NCBI GenBank assembly: GCA_016202795.1
Contig: JACQNY010000072.1
Location: 1-29,049, forward strand
Direction: 5' to 3'
DNA length: 29,049 bases
Source of the DNA: Candidatus Aenigmatarchaeota archaeon
GTDB lineage: Archaea; Aenigmatarchaeota; Aenigmatarchaeia; JACPZZ01
In this document: positions 6,723 through 13,616 of the stretch, piece after piece
Position numbering within the stretch: position 1 is the stretch's first letter
Layout: each line of letters starts with the position of its first letter
The notes under the pieces: model-generated
The model's input: the letters and a program-made list of their open reading frames with translations, nothing else
Told to the model about the DNA's origin: nothing
Database searches by the model: none
Translations under genes and position numbers: made by a program

Positions 6723-7339
6723 CAGCTCATCCTTGACCAGTCTTTGAAACCGTGTTTTTTCCGTTCGGGGTTTAAGCCGTGTTTTTCGTTGGCGCATTTT
6801 TCGCACACCCACTCCTCGTCAAACGTTTCCATGTCTATGGAATACATACCGCAACATTCGCATATTCCCACCATGCCACCAGCGCGGACACGCGATTCGC
6901 GCCTGGGAATTTCAGCTTCTGTGGAGCGCATCCGCAAACGCTCCCCGAGCAAAGAAACCATGGCCGGCGATGCGCGGACTATATCTGTGTGCGTTATAAT
7001 TCCGACGATTTTGTTGTTTTGAATTATCGGCAGCCGTCTTATTCGGTTTGTTATCATAATGCTTGCCGCGTCGATAATGTTTTGCTCGGGCGCTGCGAAG
7101 ATCATTGGCGTATTCATTATTTCGCTTACTTTCGTTGATTCTGTGTCCGCGTTCTTACTAACCACTTTTTTGATGATGTCCGATTCTGTTACGATTCCGA
7201 TTGGCCCGAACTCGCTGCGCACGATTAAGCTGCCGACGCGGTTTTTTGCCATTGTTTCCGCCGCAACTCTGACGCTGTCGTTCTCGTTTATAGAAACAAC
7301 GTTCTTGGTCATTACGTCTCTGATAAGTATTTCGTCCAT
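6722..7339 (-). CDS. CBS-domain pair protein with C-terminal zinc ribbon
   Basis: A 205-residue protein with two CBS domains. The first contains IRDVMTKNVVSINENDSVR and GPIGIVTESDIIKKVV; the second contains VSEIMNTPMIFAAPEQNI and KIVGIITHTDIVRASPAM. CBS pairs bind adenosine nucleotides such as AMP, ATP or SAM and act as sensors. A C-terminal zinc ribbon follows, with ICECCGMYS and WVCEKCANEK as the paired Cys knuckles. This CBS-CBS-ribbon form is frequent in archaea but the role is not known. The gene is the second of a tandem pair and couples directly to the NUDIX gene, so the unit may link nucleotide sensing to nucleotide hydrolysis. That link is inference. Confidence 0.9.
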   Translation of the reverse strand: MDEILIRDVMTKNVVSINENDSVRVAAETMAKNRVGSLIVRSEFGPIGIVTESDIIKKVVSKNADTESTKVSEIMNTPMIFAAPEQNIIDAASIMITNRIRRLPIIQNNKIVGIITHTDIVRASPAMVSLLGERLRMRSTEAEIPRRESRVRAGGMVGICECCGMYSIDMETFDEEWVCEKCANEKHGLNPERKKHGFKDWSRMS

Positions 7340-7381
7340 AACGATTTTTTGGCGGAACAGTTTAATAAATCGTGTTTCTGT

Positions 7382-7939
7382 TTATTCTTCCGCGGATTTT
7401 TCCTGTTTGCAGTCGACGCACAACCACTCGTCGTCAGTTGATGTTAAGATTTCCGAATAATTGCCGCACGACTCGCACAAACCGACGCTGCTTCCAATTT
7501 CGAGCTGCGGTTCGGACTCGCGCATCTTGGCGCGTTCTGATAAAATATCAATCATGGCCGGCGACACGCGAACGATGTCGGTGTGAGTTAAGATTCCAAC
7601 AACTTCGCCTTTGCTGATAACCGGCATCCTGCGGATTTTCGAAGCTATCATTTTTCGCGCTGCATCGTTTAGATTTTCATCAGGGCTTAAAAATTTCAGC
7701 GGCGCTGTCATTATTTCCCTAACTTCGATGTTCGCGGCTGACAAATCCGAACTAACGACTTTTTTTATGATATCAGATTCGGTTACAATCCCGGCCGGGT
7801 TTTTACCTCTGATTACGATTAAACTGCCTACTCGCCATTTTTTCATCAGCTCGGCAGCGGACTGCACTGAAGCGGACTCGCTGATGGTGGCTATGCGCCT
7901 GGTCATGGCGTCCTTGACGGCCATTTTTTCGGCTGACAT
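7382..7939 (-). CDS. CBS-domain pair protein with C-terminal zinc ribbon (paralogue)
   Basis: A 185-residue paralogue of the next gene downstream, with the same order. CBS1 contains VKDAMTRRIATISESASVQ and AGIVTESDIIKKVV; CBS2 contains VREIMTAPLKFLSPDENLN and VGILTHTDIVRVSPAM. The zinc ribbon has LCESCGNYSE and WLCVDCKQEK. The two genes probably arose by tandem duplication and have since diverged, mostly outside the ligand-loop motifs. They may form heteromers. The start codon is only 27 bp from the divergent hjc start, so both promoters must share that space and may be co-regulated. The ligand is not known; conserved T-x-S-D and T-H-T-D segments suggest a nucleotide. Confidence 0.9.
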   Translation of the reverse strand: MSAEKMAVKDAMTRRIATISESASVQSAAELMKKWRVGSLIVIRGKNPAGIVTESDIIKKVVSSDLSAANIEVREIMTAPLKFLSPDENLNDAARKMIASKIRRMPVISKGEVVGILTHTDIVRVSPAMIDILSERAKMRESEPQLEIGSSVGLCESCGNYSEILTSTDDEWLCVDCKQEKSAEE

Positions 7940-7966
7940 ATTTCTAGGTTGGTTTTCATAATATTA

Positions 7967-8362
7967 ATGTGTGATCCGATGTACGCAAAAGGCTCGGCTG
8001 CTGAAAGAGAATTTGCTGAATTATTGTGGCGCTGGGATTTCGCTGTTGTGCGGAGCGCTGGTTCAGGAAATTTAACCGCAGGCGCCAGATATTACTCACC
8101 GGACATAATAGCGGCCAAAAGAAGCACGGTGTTTGCGTTTGAATGCAAATTCAGGAAAAATTACGTGAAATTAAGTGACGAGGACCTTCATGCATTAAAA
8201 GAGTGGTGCCGACGCGCCGGGTGTCGCGGTTTTTTGGCATGGAAGATATCCAGGAAGGGCTGGTGGCTGCTCGACATCGAGCAATTGACTGGCGGGCTAA
8301 ACGAGGGAAAAATGCAAAAAACTGCGCTTTCGTTCAACGAATTCCTAACAAAGTTCGCGTAA
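7967..8362 (+). CDS. hjc: Holliday junction resolvase Hjc
   Basis: A 131-residue archaeal Holliday junction resolvase with the PD-(D/E)XK nuclease fold, which cuts four-way junctions symmetrically at the end of recombination. Conserved features are the early Glu in AAEREFAELLWRWDF, the SAGSGN loop, the metal-binding Asp in YYSPDIIAA and the ExK-type motif in AFECKFRKNY, so the active site looks intact. FLAWKISRKGWWLLDIEQL is the usual C-terminal strand region. ATG 7967 is chosen; ATG 7979 (MYAKGSAAERE) is a possible alternative and has GTGATC, an anti-Shine-Dalgarno match, just before it. The gene is divergent from the CBS pair and co-directional with the HTH regulator downstream. Confidence 0.9.
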   Translation: MCDPMYAKGSAAEREFAELLWRWDFAVVRSAGSGNLTAGARYYSPDIIAAKRSTVFAFECKFRKNYVKLSDEDLHALKEWCRRAGCRGFLAWKISRKGWWLLDIEQLTGGLNEGKMQKTALSFNEFLTKFA

Positions 8363-8391
8363 AACATATTCGCCGAAGTCGACTACGTTGC

Positions 8392-8399
8392 TTTTATAT
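8392..8399 (+). promoter_or_regulatory. TATA-like box of HTH regulator gene
   Basis: TTTTATAT lies about 35 bp before ATG 8430, the usual archaeal TATA distance for an mRNA with little or no leader. It is the only good AT-rich box in the gap after hjc. Confidence 0.5.
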
Positions 8400-8429
8400 G
8401 TCGGCCGGGCGTATTGTTATTTGATTTTT

Positions 8430-9149
8430 ATGGACGAGTGGCAGCTAGCCAAAGAGAGCCTTGCCAAAAAAATCGCGGGCGAAATCGTGCTTTCTGAAGA
8501 CGCGGGAAAAACCATCCAGAAATGGAGAAACATTTTTAAAATACCGCAGCGTGTTCTTGCTGGCAACATAAAAATAACGCCGTCCGTTATTTCAGATTAC
8601 GAGTCCGGCCGCAGGAAATCTCCGGGCATACGCGTTGTTAAGAAAATGGTCAACACAATGATAATGATAGACGAGGCTGCCGGAGGCAAAGTAACTCGAC
8701 AGTTTTCCGAGAACAACAACCAACTACCAATAACGAAGGCGATTATCGACATAAAAGAATTTGACAAGGGCGTGCGCACCGAAGAGTTTTGTGACGCGGT
8801 GTCCGCTTCTGTCGTCGCGGGTAAAGAGTCTTCAAGCCACGAAGTTTACGGTTATACAATTGTTGATTCGCTGCGCGCGATATTGGAGTTTTCCTACTCA
8901 GACCTAGTAAAACTGTACGGAATAACAACAAAACGCGCCCTTGTTTTTACAAACACATCCACCGGAAGATCACCGATGGTAGCAATTAAGGTCACAAACC
9001 TGCGCCCAGCGCTGATTGTTCTCCATGGCGCACGCGAGGTTGATGAAATAGCGAAACGCATAGCAGACGTTGAAGGGATACCGTTGGCTGTTTCGAAACT
9101 CGGCAAGGTCGAGGACGTTGTTGCGGCGTTACGACAAAAGTTCGGGTAG
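8430..9149 (+). CDS. Archaeal HTH-type transcriptional regulator
   Basis: A 239-residue regulator of the conserved archaeal type with a Cro/XRE-like helix-turn-helix near the N terminus and a long C-terminal domain. The HTH reads QKWRNIFKIPQRVLAGNIK followed by ITPSVISDYESGRRKSPGI, with the recognition helix in SVISDYESGR. The C-terminal domain contains YGYTIVDSLRAILEF, KRALVFTNTSTGRSPMVAIK and PALIVLHGAREVDEIAKRIA, all matching my memory of this widely conserved but uncharacterised archaeal family. The ligand is unknown. ATG 8430 is chosen because the HTH family begins close to it and a TATA box sits 35 bp upstream. The 3' end is convergent with the SpoIIM-family gene. Confidence 0.85.
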   Translation: MDEWQLAKESLAKKIAGEIVLSEDAGKTIQKWRNIFKIPQRVLAGNIKITPSVISDYESGRRKSPGIRVVKKMVNTMIMIDEAAGGKVTRQFSENNNQLPITKAIIDIKEFDKGVRTEEFCDAVSASVVAGKESSSHEVYGYTIVDSLRAILEFSYSDLVKLYGITTKRALVFTNTSTGRSPMVAIKVTNLRPALIVLHGAREVDEIAKRIADVEGIPLAVSKLGKVEDVVAALRQKFG

Positions 9150-9221
9150 TTACAGACGCGTCGCTGTTCGCATGATGTCGGCGGGGCACACAATCTATAA
9201 AAAATTTGAGGGTTAAACAGC

Positions 9222-10052
9222 CTAATAAGCCTCTATTGAGGCTGCGATAAATATCAGAAGTATTGCCAACGCGAAAAGTGTGATTCCGTCTTTGGCGACT
9301 TTCCTGAAACGCGGGGAGCTAATTTTTTCCCGCTCCAAACCAACGGAAATTATACCGCCGGCAAGGGCGGCCACGAAATAACTCATTATTTCCGGTGTCC
9401 CATGCAACGCTATTGATCCGACTGCTGTGATAAAACCGTATAAAAACGCGAGCGGCGCTGCGAGTATTCCGAAACCAATGAACGGTGTGGCCGCCGCTTT
9501 TGTAAGAATTCCTATGAAAACGGCGATCACCGACGCGTTCCAAGTAATTATGAAAACTGCGGCGGCTCCGAATATTATTGACAACAAAAAAGACACGACC
9601 GCGACCTTGATGTTGTTTGCGAGCACGGCATTAAACGTGCTTGTTGAGAACGTGGCGCCTGTGGCGCGGTCGCTTATCGCCGAGTTTTTAAGCGCCGACA
9701 GCTGAAAGTTAAACGTGTTGTTGGCGTGGGCGGTGTCCATTGCAAAATACGCGATCGCTGTTGACAAAAGCACGCCAAAAAAAAACGCCGAGTATATTTT
9801 TAAAATTTCTGCGTGCCGTTGAAAAAAACCTTCACCGCCGCTGACGTCCAGGTTTTCTTCGGATTCGAACATTTTGTTTACCAACGGGAATGCCACAGCG
9901 CTTACAAGAAACAACGAAACCAAACCCGACGCCGGTTCAAATATTACGCTGGCCACGACCAGCGAGACGGTATTCACGAAAAAACCGAAAACAAAAATAC
10001 GGCGCCAGTGTTGCCGCAAACCTTCGAAACCGGCCAGGTTTTCCAAAACCAT
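9222..10052 (-). CDS. SpoIIM-family (stage II sporulation protein M-like) membrane protein
   Basis: A 276-residue integral membrane protein with about six hydrophobic segments (for example FVFGFFVNTVSLVVASVIF, IYSAFFFGVLLSTAIAYF, VAVVSFLLSIIFGAAAVFII). The signature NNIKVAVVSFLLSIIFGAA and the late IALHGTPEIMSYFVAALAGG, with the conserved HGxPE, identify the SpoIIM/DUF95 family. In spore-forming bacteria SpoIIM works with SpoIID and SpoIIP in engulfment. Archaea have no sporulation, and the homologues there have no proven role, though membrane remodelling or transport has been proposed. It is divergent from the metallophosphoesterase, with about 53 bp between their starts. Confidence 0.85.
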   Translation of the reverse strand: MVLENLAGFEGLRQHWRRIFVFGFFVNTVSLVVASVIFEPASGLVSLFLVSAVAFPLVNKMFESEENLDVSGGEGFFQRHAEILKIYSAFFFGVLLSTAIAYFAMDTAHANNTFNFQLSALKNSAISDRATGATFSTSTFNAVLANNIKVAVVSFLLSIIFGAAAVFIITWNASVIAVFIGILTKAAATPFIGFGILAAPLAFLYGFITAVGSIALHGTPEIMSYFVAALAGGIISVGLEREKISSPRFRKVAKDGITLFALAILLIFIAASIEAY

Positions 10053-10105
10053 AAAACAACTATCTCCGGTTGGGTTTTATTAGCTTGTGGGTTAGAATTT
10101 TGTCT

Positions 10106-10786
10106 ATGAATGTGCTCGTCGTTGCGGATGTGCACGGAGATTTTGAATCCCTGTCCAGCGTCCTGCAGAACATAAAATTCGATTTCGATGTTGTCGTGTG
10201 TCCGGGCGACTTTACCGACACCGGCCTGTCGTTGATGGGTTTTTCCAGAGAAGACATGATGCGCCTCGTGCTCGATGAGTTGATGTCTTTAGGAAAGCCC
10301 GTTGTCGCGTTGCCTGGAAACCACGACCCGGTTGAAACGCACAAAATTTTTGATGAGTATGGTGTGAATATCCACGGCGCCGGCCGGGTAATCGACGACG
10401 TGGGTTTTTTCGGTTTTGGCGGTGCCAAAACGCCTTTCGCAACGCCTTTTGAACCAACAGAGGAAGAAACGGAACGGGGCTTAAAAAAAGGTTTTAGCGA
10501 CGTTGAAAACACCAAACATAAAATAATGATAACACACAACCCTCCCAAGAACACGAAATTGGACAGGATAAGCACGGGCGCGCATGTCGGTTCGCAGAAA
10601 ATACGCGACTTTATTTTACACAACAAACCGGACGCAGCAGTAAGCGCGCATATACACGAGGCTGTCGGTATTGATGATTTGGGGGCGACGAAGCTTCTCT
10701 ACCCCGGGCCGGTGTCTGGAGGCTGGGTTGGTGTTTTAATGGTGGGTGAGAAGACCGACGCGAAAATTCTCAACCTAAAACAATGA
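10106..10786 (+). CDS. Calcineurin-like metallophosphoesterase
   Basis: A 226-residue phosphoesterase with a complete set of metal-binding motifs: VVADVHGDFES (DxH), CPGDFTDTG (GDxxD), ALPGNHDPVE (GNHD), MITHNPP (the H motif) and SAHIHEAVG (HxH-type). It should bind two divalent metals and cleave phosphomono- or diesters; the substrate cannot be told. The active site is intact, in contrast to the related domain in the DP1-like gene at 12591. ATG 10106 is chosen because the first strand MNVLVVADVHGD starts right there, and a TTTTATTA box lies about 30 bp upstream. Confidence 0.9.
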   Translation: MNVLVVADVHGDFESLSSVLQNIKFDFDVVVCPGDFTDTGLSLMGFSREDMMRLVLDELMSLGKPVVALPGNHDPVETHKIFDEYGVNIHGAGRVIDDVGFFGFGGAKTPFATPFEPTEEETERGLKKGFSDVENTKHKIMITHNPPKNTKLDRISTGAHVGSQKIRDFILHNKPDAAVSAHIHEAVGIDDLGATKLLYPGPVSGGWVGVLMVGEKTDAKILNLKQ

Positions 10787-10819
10787 AAACGTCGGTGACC
10801 CGCTGGTTTCGTTTGGAGT

Positions 10820-10850
10820 CTTTGTTTTTCTTGGTTTTTGGTCCCTTGTT
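10820..10850 (+). terminator. T-rich run after metallophosphoesterase gene
   Basis: Several T runs (TTTGTTTTTCTTGGTTTTTG) follow the stop codon. Archaeal RNA polymerase terminates at such T-rich non-template tracts. The next gene has its own TATA box, which fits a transcript end here. Confidence 0.45.
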
Positions 10851-10854
10851 ATTA

Positions 10855-10862
10855 TTATATAA
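10855..10862 (+). promoter_or_regulatory. TATA box of PD-(D/E)XK-like gene
   Basis: TTATATAA lies with its centre about 27 bp before ATG 10886, so transcription would start at or next to the start codon, giving a leaderless mRNA. Confidence 0.6.
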
Positions 10863-10885
10863 TGTAATTATAGTAATAGTATAGT

Positions 10886-11296
10886 ATGTATACACCGTTG
10901 CTGAAAGGGCGGAACCTTGGTTTCCTTGTAGCTAAAAACCACGCTTCGTTACAACTGTTGCTAAACGACTGGTTTGTGCAAGACTTGTTTTTTGAGGGCG
11001 GGCCAGACCTAATCGCTATCCGGAACCACGAACTTGTAAAAGTGAAGGTGCGGTACGCAACGAAAAGCGACACGGGTTATGTTTTTTCGGCAGGCGGCCA
11101 GCAGAAGAACAGTTTTTACGAGCTGGCTAAGGGGAGCGATTTTCTCGTGTTTGTTTGTATGGATAAAAACGAGCCGGCCGGGTTCTACATATTTCCATAC
11201 GATAAAACACCAAAAACCAAATCCTTTTTGCACCCCAAAAACGGCCCGTTCCCAAAATACAAGAAGTTCTACGACAACTGGGAAACGCTCCAGTAG
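10886..11296 (+). CDS. PD-(D/E)XK-like protein with degenerate active site
   Basis: A 136-residue protein with no assigned family. The order LLLNDWFVQDLFFEGGPDLIAIRN, split as a helix, then GGPDLIAI, then ELVKVKVRYAT, looks like the core of the PD-(D/E)XK nuclease fold, in which an Asp is followed by a strand carrying ExK. Here the Asp of GPD is present, but the ExK position reads KVR, so the acid and lysine are both altered. Later SDFLVFVCMDKNEPAGFYIF matches the strand that often follows in such folds. It may bind DNA without cutting. It is co-directional with orc1/cdc6 just downstream, 68 bp apart, but orc1 has its own TATA box. The fold call is tentative. Confidence 0.6.
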   Translation: MYTPLLKGRNLGFLVAKNHASLQLLLNDWFVQDLFFEGGPDLIAIRNHELVKVKVRYATKSDTGYVFSAGGQQKNSFYELAKGSDFLVFVCMDKNEPAGFYIFPYDKTPKTKSFLHPKNGPFPKYKKFYDNWETLQ

Positions 11297-11327
11297 AAAC
11301 GAAGGGGTTGGTGCCAGGGCAAAAGGG

Positions 11328-11334
11328 TTATAAA
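11328..11334 (+). promoter_or_regulatory. TATA box of orc1/cdc6
   Basis: TTATAAA is centred about 33 bp before ATG 11364, placing the transcription start a few bases from the start codon. It is probably the promoter of the orc1, DP1-like, polB and PAP2 unit. Confidence 0.6.
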
Positions 11335-11363
11335 CCAGCAATTCAAATGAAATCTGGGTTGTG

Positions 11364-12566
11364 ATGGCGCAGACTTCTTTGCAGAAAATCTTTTCCGGGT
11401 ACCTGAAAAGCGGGAAACTTTTCCTTTCAAAAGACCCACTGGCAACGTCGTACGACCCGGTAATGATAACGCACAGGGACAAGCAAATGGAGCTTGTCGC
11501 GGCAATACTTGCGCCCTGCCTTAGGAACGAGAAACCATCGAACACGTTTGTTTACGGTAAAACCGGGACAGGAAAAACGCTTTGCGTAAAGCACGTCGTG
11601 GGCGAATTAACGAAAACAGCGGCAGAGAATTCTGTACAAATAAAAACCATCTTCATAAACTGTAAGATGAAGAAGATAGCGGATACCGAATACCGTGTGC
11701 TGGCGCAGCTGTGTAAGGAGTTCGGGTACGATGTCCCGGCAACTGGCTTGCCAACGAACAGGCTTTACGAGATTTTCTATGAAAGTCTGGACGCGCAAAA
11801 ACAGAACGTTTTGCTCGTTTTAGATGAAATCGACGCACTCGTTTCGAAAGTCGGCGACGGCATCCTTTACAACCTAACAAGAGTTAACCAAGAGCTAGTG
11901 AATGCGAAACTAACACTGGTCGGCGTAACCAACGACCTGTCTTTTTCCGAAACCTTGGACCCGAGAGTCAAGTCGTCGCTGAACGAGGAGGAGATTGTTT
12001 TTCCCCCGTACAACGCTCTGGAGCTGCGGGACATACTCAGTGAGCGGGCTAAACTCACGTTCGTTTCTGGCGGTGTTAGGGAAGGCGCGGTACAAAAATG
12101 CGCGGCGCTTGCGGCGCAGGAACACGGGGACGCAAGGCGCGCGCTGGACTTGTTGCGTGTGGCAGGCGAAATCGCGGAAAGAAACGGCGAGCAATTCCTT
12201 GACGAATCACACGTCGACAGGGCCCAAGAAAAAATCAATGTTGATAGGATTTTGGAAACTGTACGCACGCAACCGCGCCAATCACAGGCCATATTGTGGG
12301 CGATTGCGAACAACCAGAATCAAAATCAGACCACCGGCGAAACGTATGAGCGTTACAAGGGGGTTTGCAAAAAACGCGGGCTTGATGTGCTCGGTCCCCG
12401 GAGAGCGTCGGACCTGATATCAGAGCTGGGAATGCTTGGTATATTATCCGTGCGCACAACATCGAAAGGCCGGCACGGACGGACAAAAGAAATAAGTTTG
12501 TTGGTCTCAAAACAAACGCTGGGGAACATAACCGAAATGCTAAAAGAAGATTTTTATTTTGAGTAG
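11364..12566 (+). CDS. orc1/cdc6: Orc1/Cdc6 replication initiator
   Basis: A 400-residue archaeal Orc1/Cdc6 protein, the AAA+ initiator that binds origin repeats and loads the MCM helicase. Walker A is VYGKTGTGKT (about residues 64-72), Walker B is LLVLDEIDAL (D154, E155), sensor 1 is LVGVTND and sensor 2 is HGDARRALDLLR. The C-terminal winged helix starts with QSQAILWAIANN and includes GPRRASDLISELGMLGIL and a basic wing SKGRHGRTKE. The start is ATG 11364 (MAQTSLQKIF); a GTG three bases earlier is less likely. Archaeal origins often lie next to this gene, but I see no obvious ORB repeat in the short gap before it. The downstream neighbours are two polymerase-related genes, 24 bp and then another 24 bp away. 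Confidence 0.95.
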   Translation: MAQTSLQKIFSGYLKSGKLFLSKDPLATSYDPVMITHRDKQMELVAAILAPCLRNEKPSNTFVYGKTGTGKTLCVKHVVGELTKTAAENSVQIKTIFINCKMKKIADTEYRVLAQLCKEFGYDVPATGLPTNRLYEIFYESLDAQKQNVLLVLDEIDALVSKVGDGILYNLTRVNQELVNAKLTLVGVTNDLSFSETLDPRVKSSLNEEEIVFPPYNALELRDILSERAKLTFVSGGVREGAVQKCAALAAQEHGDARRALDLLRVAGEIAERNGEQFLDESHVDRAQEKINVDRILETVRTQPRQSQAILWAIANNQNQNQTTGETYERYKGVCKKRGLDVLGPRRASDLISELGMLGILSVRTTSKGRHGRTKEISLLVSKQTLGNITEMLKEDFYFE

Positions 12567-12573
12567 CCCGCGA

Positions 12574-12580
12574 AGGAGGG
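12574..12580 (+). promoter_or_regulatory. Shine-Dalgarno site of DP1-like gene
   Basis: AGGAGGG lies 10 bases before ATG 12591 and 4-5 bases before an in-frame TTG at 12585. It supports internal translation start within a polycistronic mRNA from orc1. Confidence 0.6.
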
Positions 12581-12590
12581 TTGTTTGGAA

Positions 12591-13592
12591 ATGGACAAAA
12601 CGTTGCTGAAAAAATTTTTAGGTCGCGGGATAATGGTGTCACCAGAAGTTGCCGAAGAGCTAACAGAAAACGATTACGACAAAACTTCGCCGGGAAACAA
12701 TTTGATGTTGTTGGATAAAAACGGGCTGGAAAAAATAAGGCAAAAAGAAAAAACCATCACATTTTCTGCAGCAGTTGGAAAAAAGGAACTGGCCGCCCGA
12801 GATTTTTTGGGATACTATAAAAATAAAATTCGTTTGTTAGAGCCGTTTATTGCTGTTAAGCTGAAAGACAAAACAGTATCGATAAACAAGATGCGCCCAG
12901 GCCAGCGCAATACGATTCTGGGAATAGTGCGCGAACCGGAGGAAAACAGGTTTTATCTCGAAGACCTTGCCGGAAGGTGTGTTGTAATTTCAAAGGCGCC
13001 GGACGTAAGAGAGAACGACGTAATCGCGGTCAACGGAACGTTTTCCGGGGACAGGATGTTTGCGGAGAATTTGGTATACCCGGAATTACCTATAAAAAAA
13101 GAAATAAACAAAACCGACACGCAAGCCAAACTTTTGTTTGGGCGCGAAATCGGGAAAGCCGGCGAGACAATAGACAAGCTTTTCGGAGGCGAAGTATCGA
13201 ACGCGGGAGCTTTCATAACCTCCGGCGAAGAATTGACGATCGCTGTTCTCAACAACGGAGTTGTTGAGAAAACAACGATAAAAACGCAACAGGCGAAAAT
13301 AACAATGAAAATAGCCGGGAAACGTTTCAAGGTACAATTTGCGCAGTTGCGCAGCAACGAATCTACAGAAATTTTATCTAGGGTGTTTTCCAAAAGACGA
13401 TACGTTTCGCTGGAAATTCCAACATTAGACTATGAGTTAAATACCATAGACGAGGATACGGACATTGTTTTTTTGGGCGAATCGCAGCAACCCGGATTCA
13501 CCAACCACAAAGGCTACACGTTTCTGGCCGTCGGCGACAACATCATAGAGGTTGACCTCAAGACAAGGGAGATAACAACAGCGGATTTTTAA
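12591..13592 (+). CDS. DP1-like polymerase small subunit with inactivated phosphoesterase domain
   Basis: A 333-residue relative of DP1, the PolD small subunit. After an N-terminal helical region, the segment from about residue 72 aligns well with the DP1 OB domain: FLGYYKNKIRLLEPFIAVKL, TILGIVREPEENRFYLEDLAG and ENDVIAVNGTFSGDRMFAENL, then YPELPIKK. DP1 then has an Mre11-like phosphoesterase domain with DIH, GD, GNHD, HGR and GHVH metal motifs. Here that domain is only about 160 residues, the GNHD region cannot be found, and the closing GHVH position reads GESQ (about residue 296). The end IIEVDLKTREITTADF still matches DP1. The protein is therefore an inactive small subunit, as in eukaryotic polymerase B-subunits. 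The neighbouring polB, 24 bp on, is the probable partner. Homology is confident; pairing is inferred. Confidence 0.8.
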   Translation: MDKTLLKKFLGRGIMVSPEVAEELTENDYDKTSPGNNLMLLDKNGLEKIRQKEKTITFSAAVGKKELAARDFLGYYKNKIRLLEPFIAVKLKDKTVSINKMRPGQRNTILGIVREPEENRFYLEDLAGRCVVISKAPDVRENDVIAVNGTFSGDRMFAENLVYPELPIKKEINKTDTQAKLLFGREIGKAGETIDKLFGGEVSNAGAFITSGEELTIAVLNNGVVEKTTIKTQQAKITMKIAGKRFKVQFAQLRSNESTEILSRVFSKRRYVSLEIPTLDYELNTIDEDTDIVFLGESQQPGFTNHKGYTFLAVGDNIIEVDLKTREITTADF

Positions 13593-13616
13593 ATCAGGCA
13601 AAACGATAATAGTGTG

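Noticed and set aside
7382..7939. CBS pair as one gene split by a frameshift
   Set aside because: Each gene has two complete CBS domains and its own zinc ribbon, so they are tandem paralogues.
8894..9193. Antisense gene opposite the HTH regulator
   Set aside because: The opposite strand is open by codon bias only; the encoded sequence has no recognisable motifs and the sense gene is well supported.
12591..13592. Canonical PolD small subunit DP1
   Set aside because: The phosphoesterase metal motifs are absent and no DP2 gene is adjacent.
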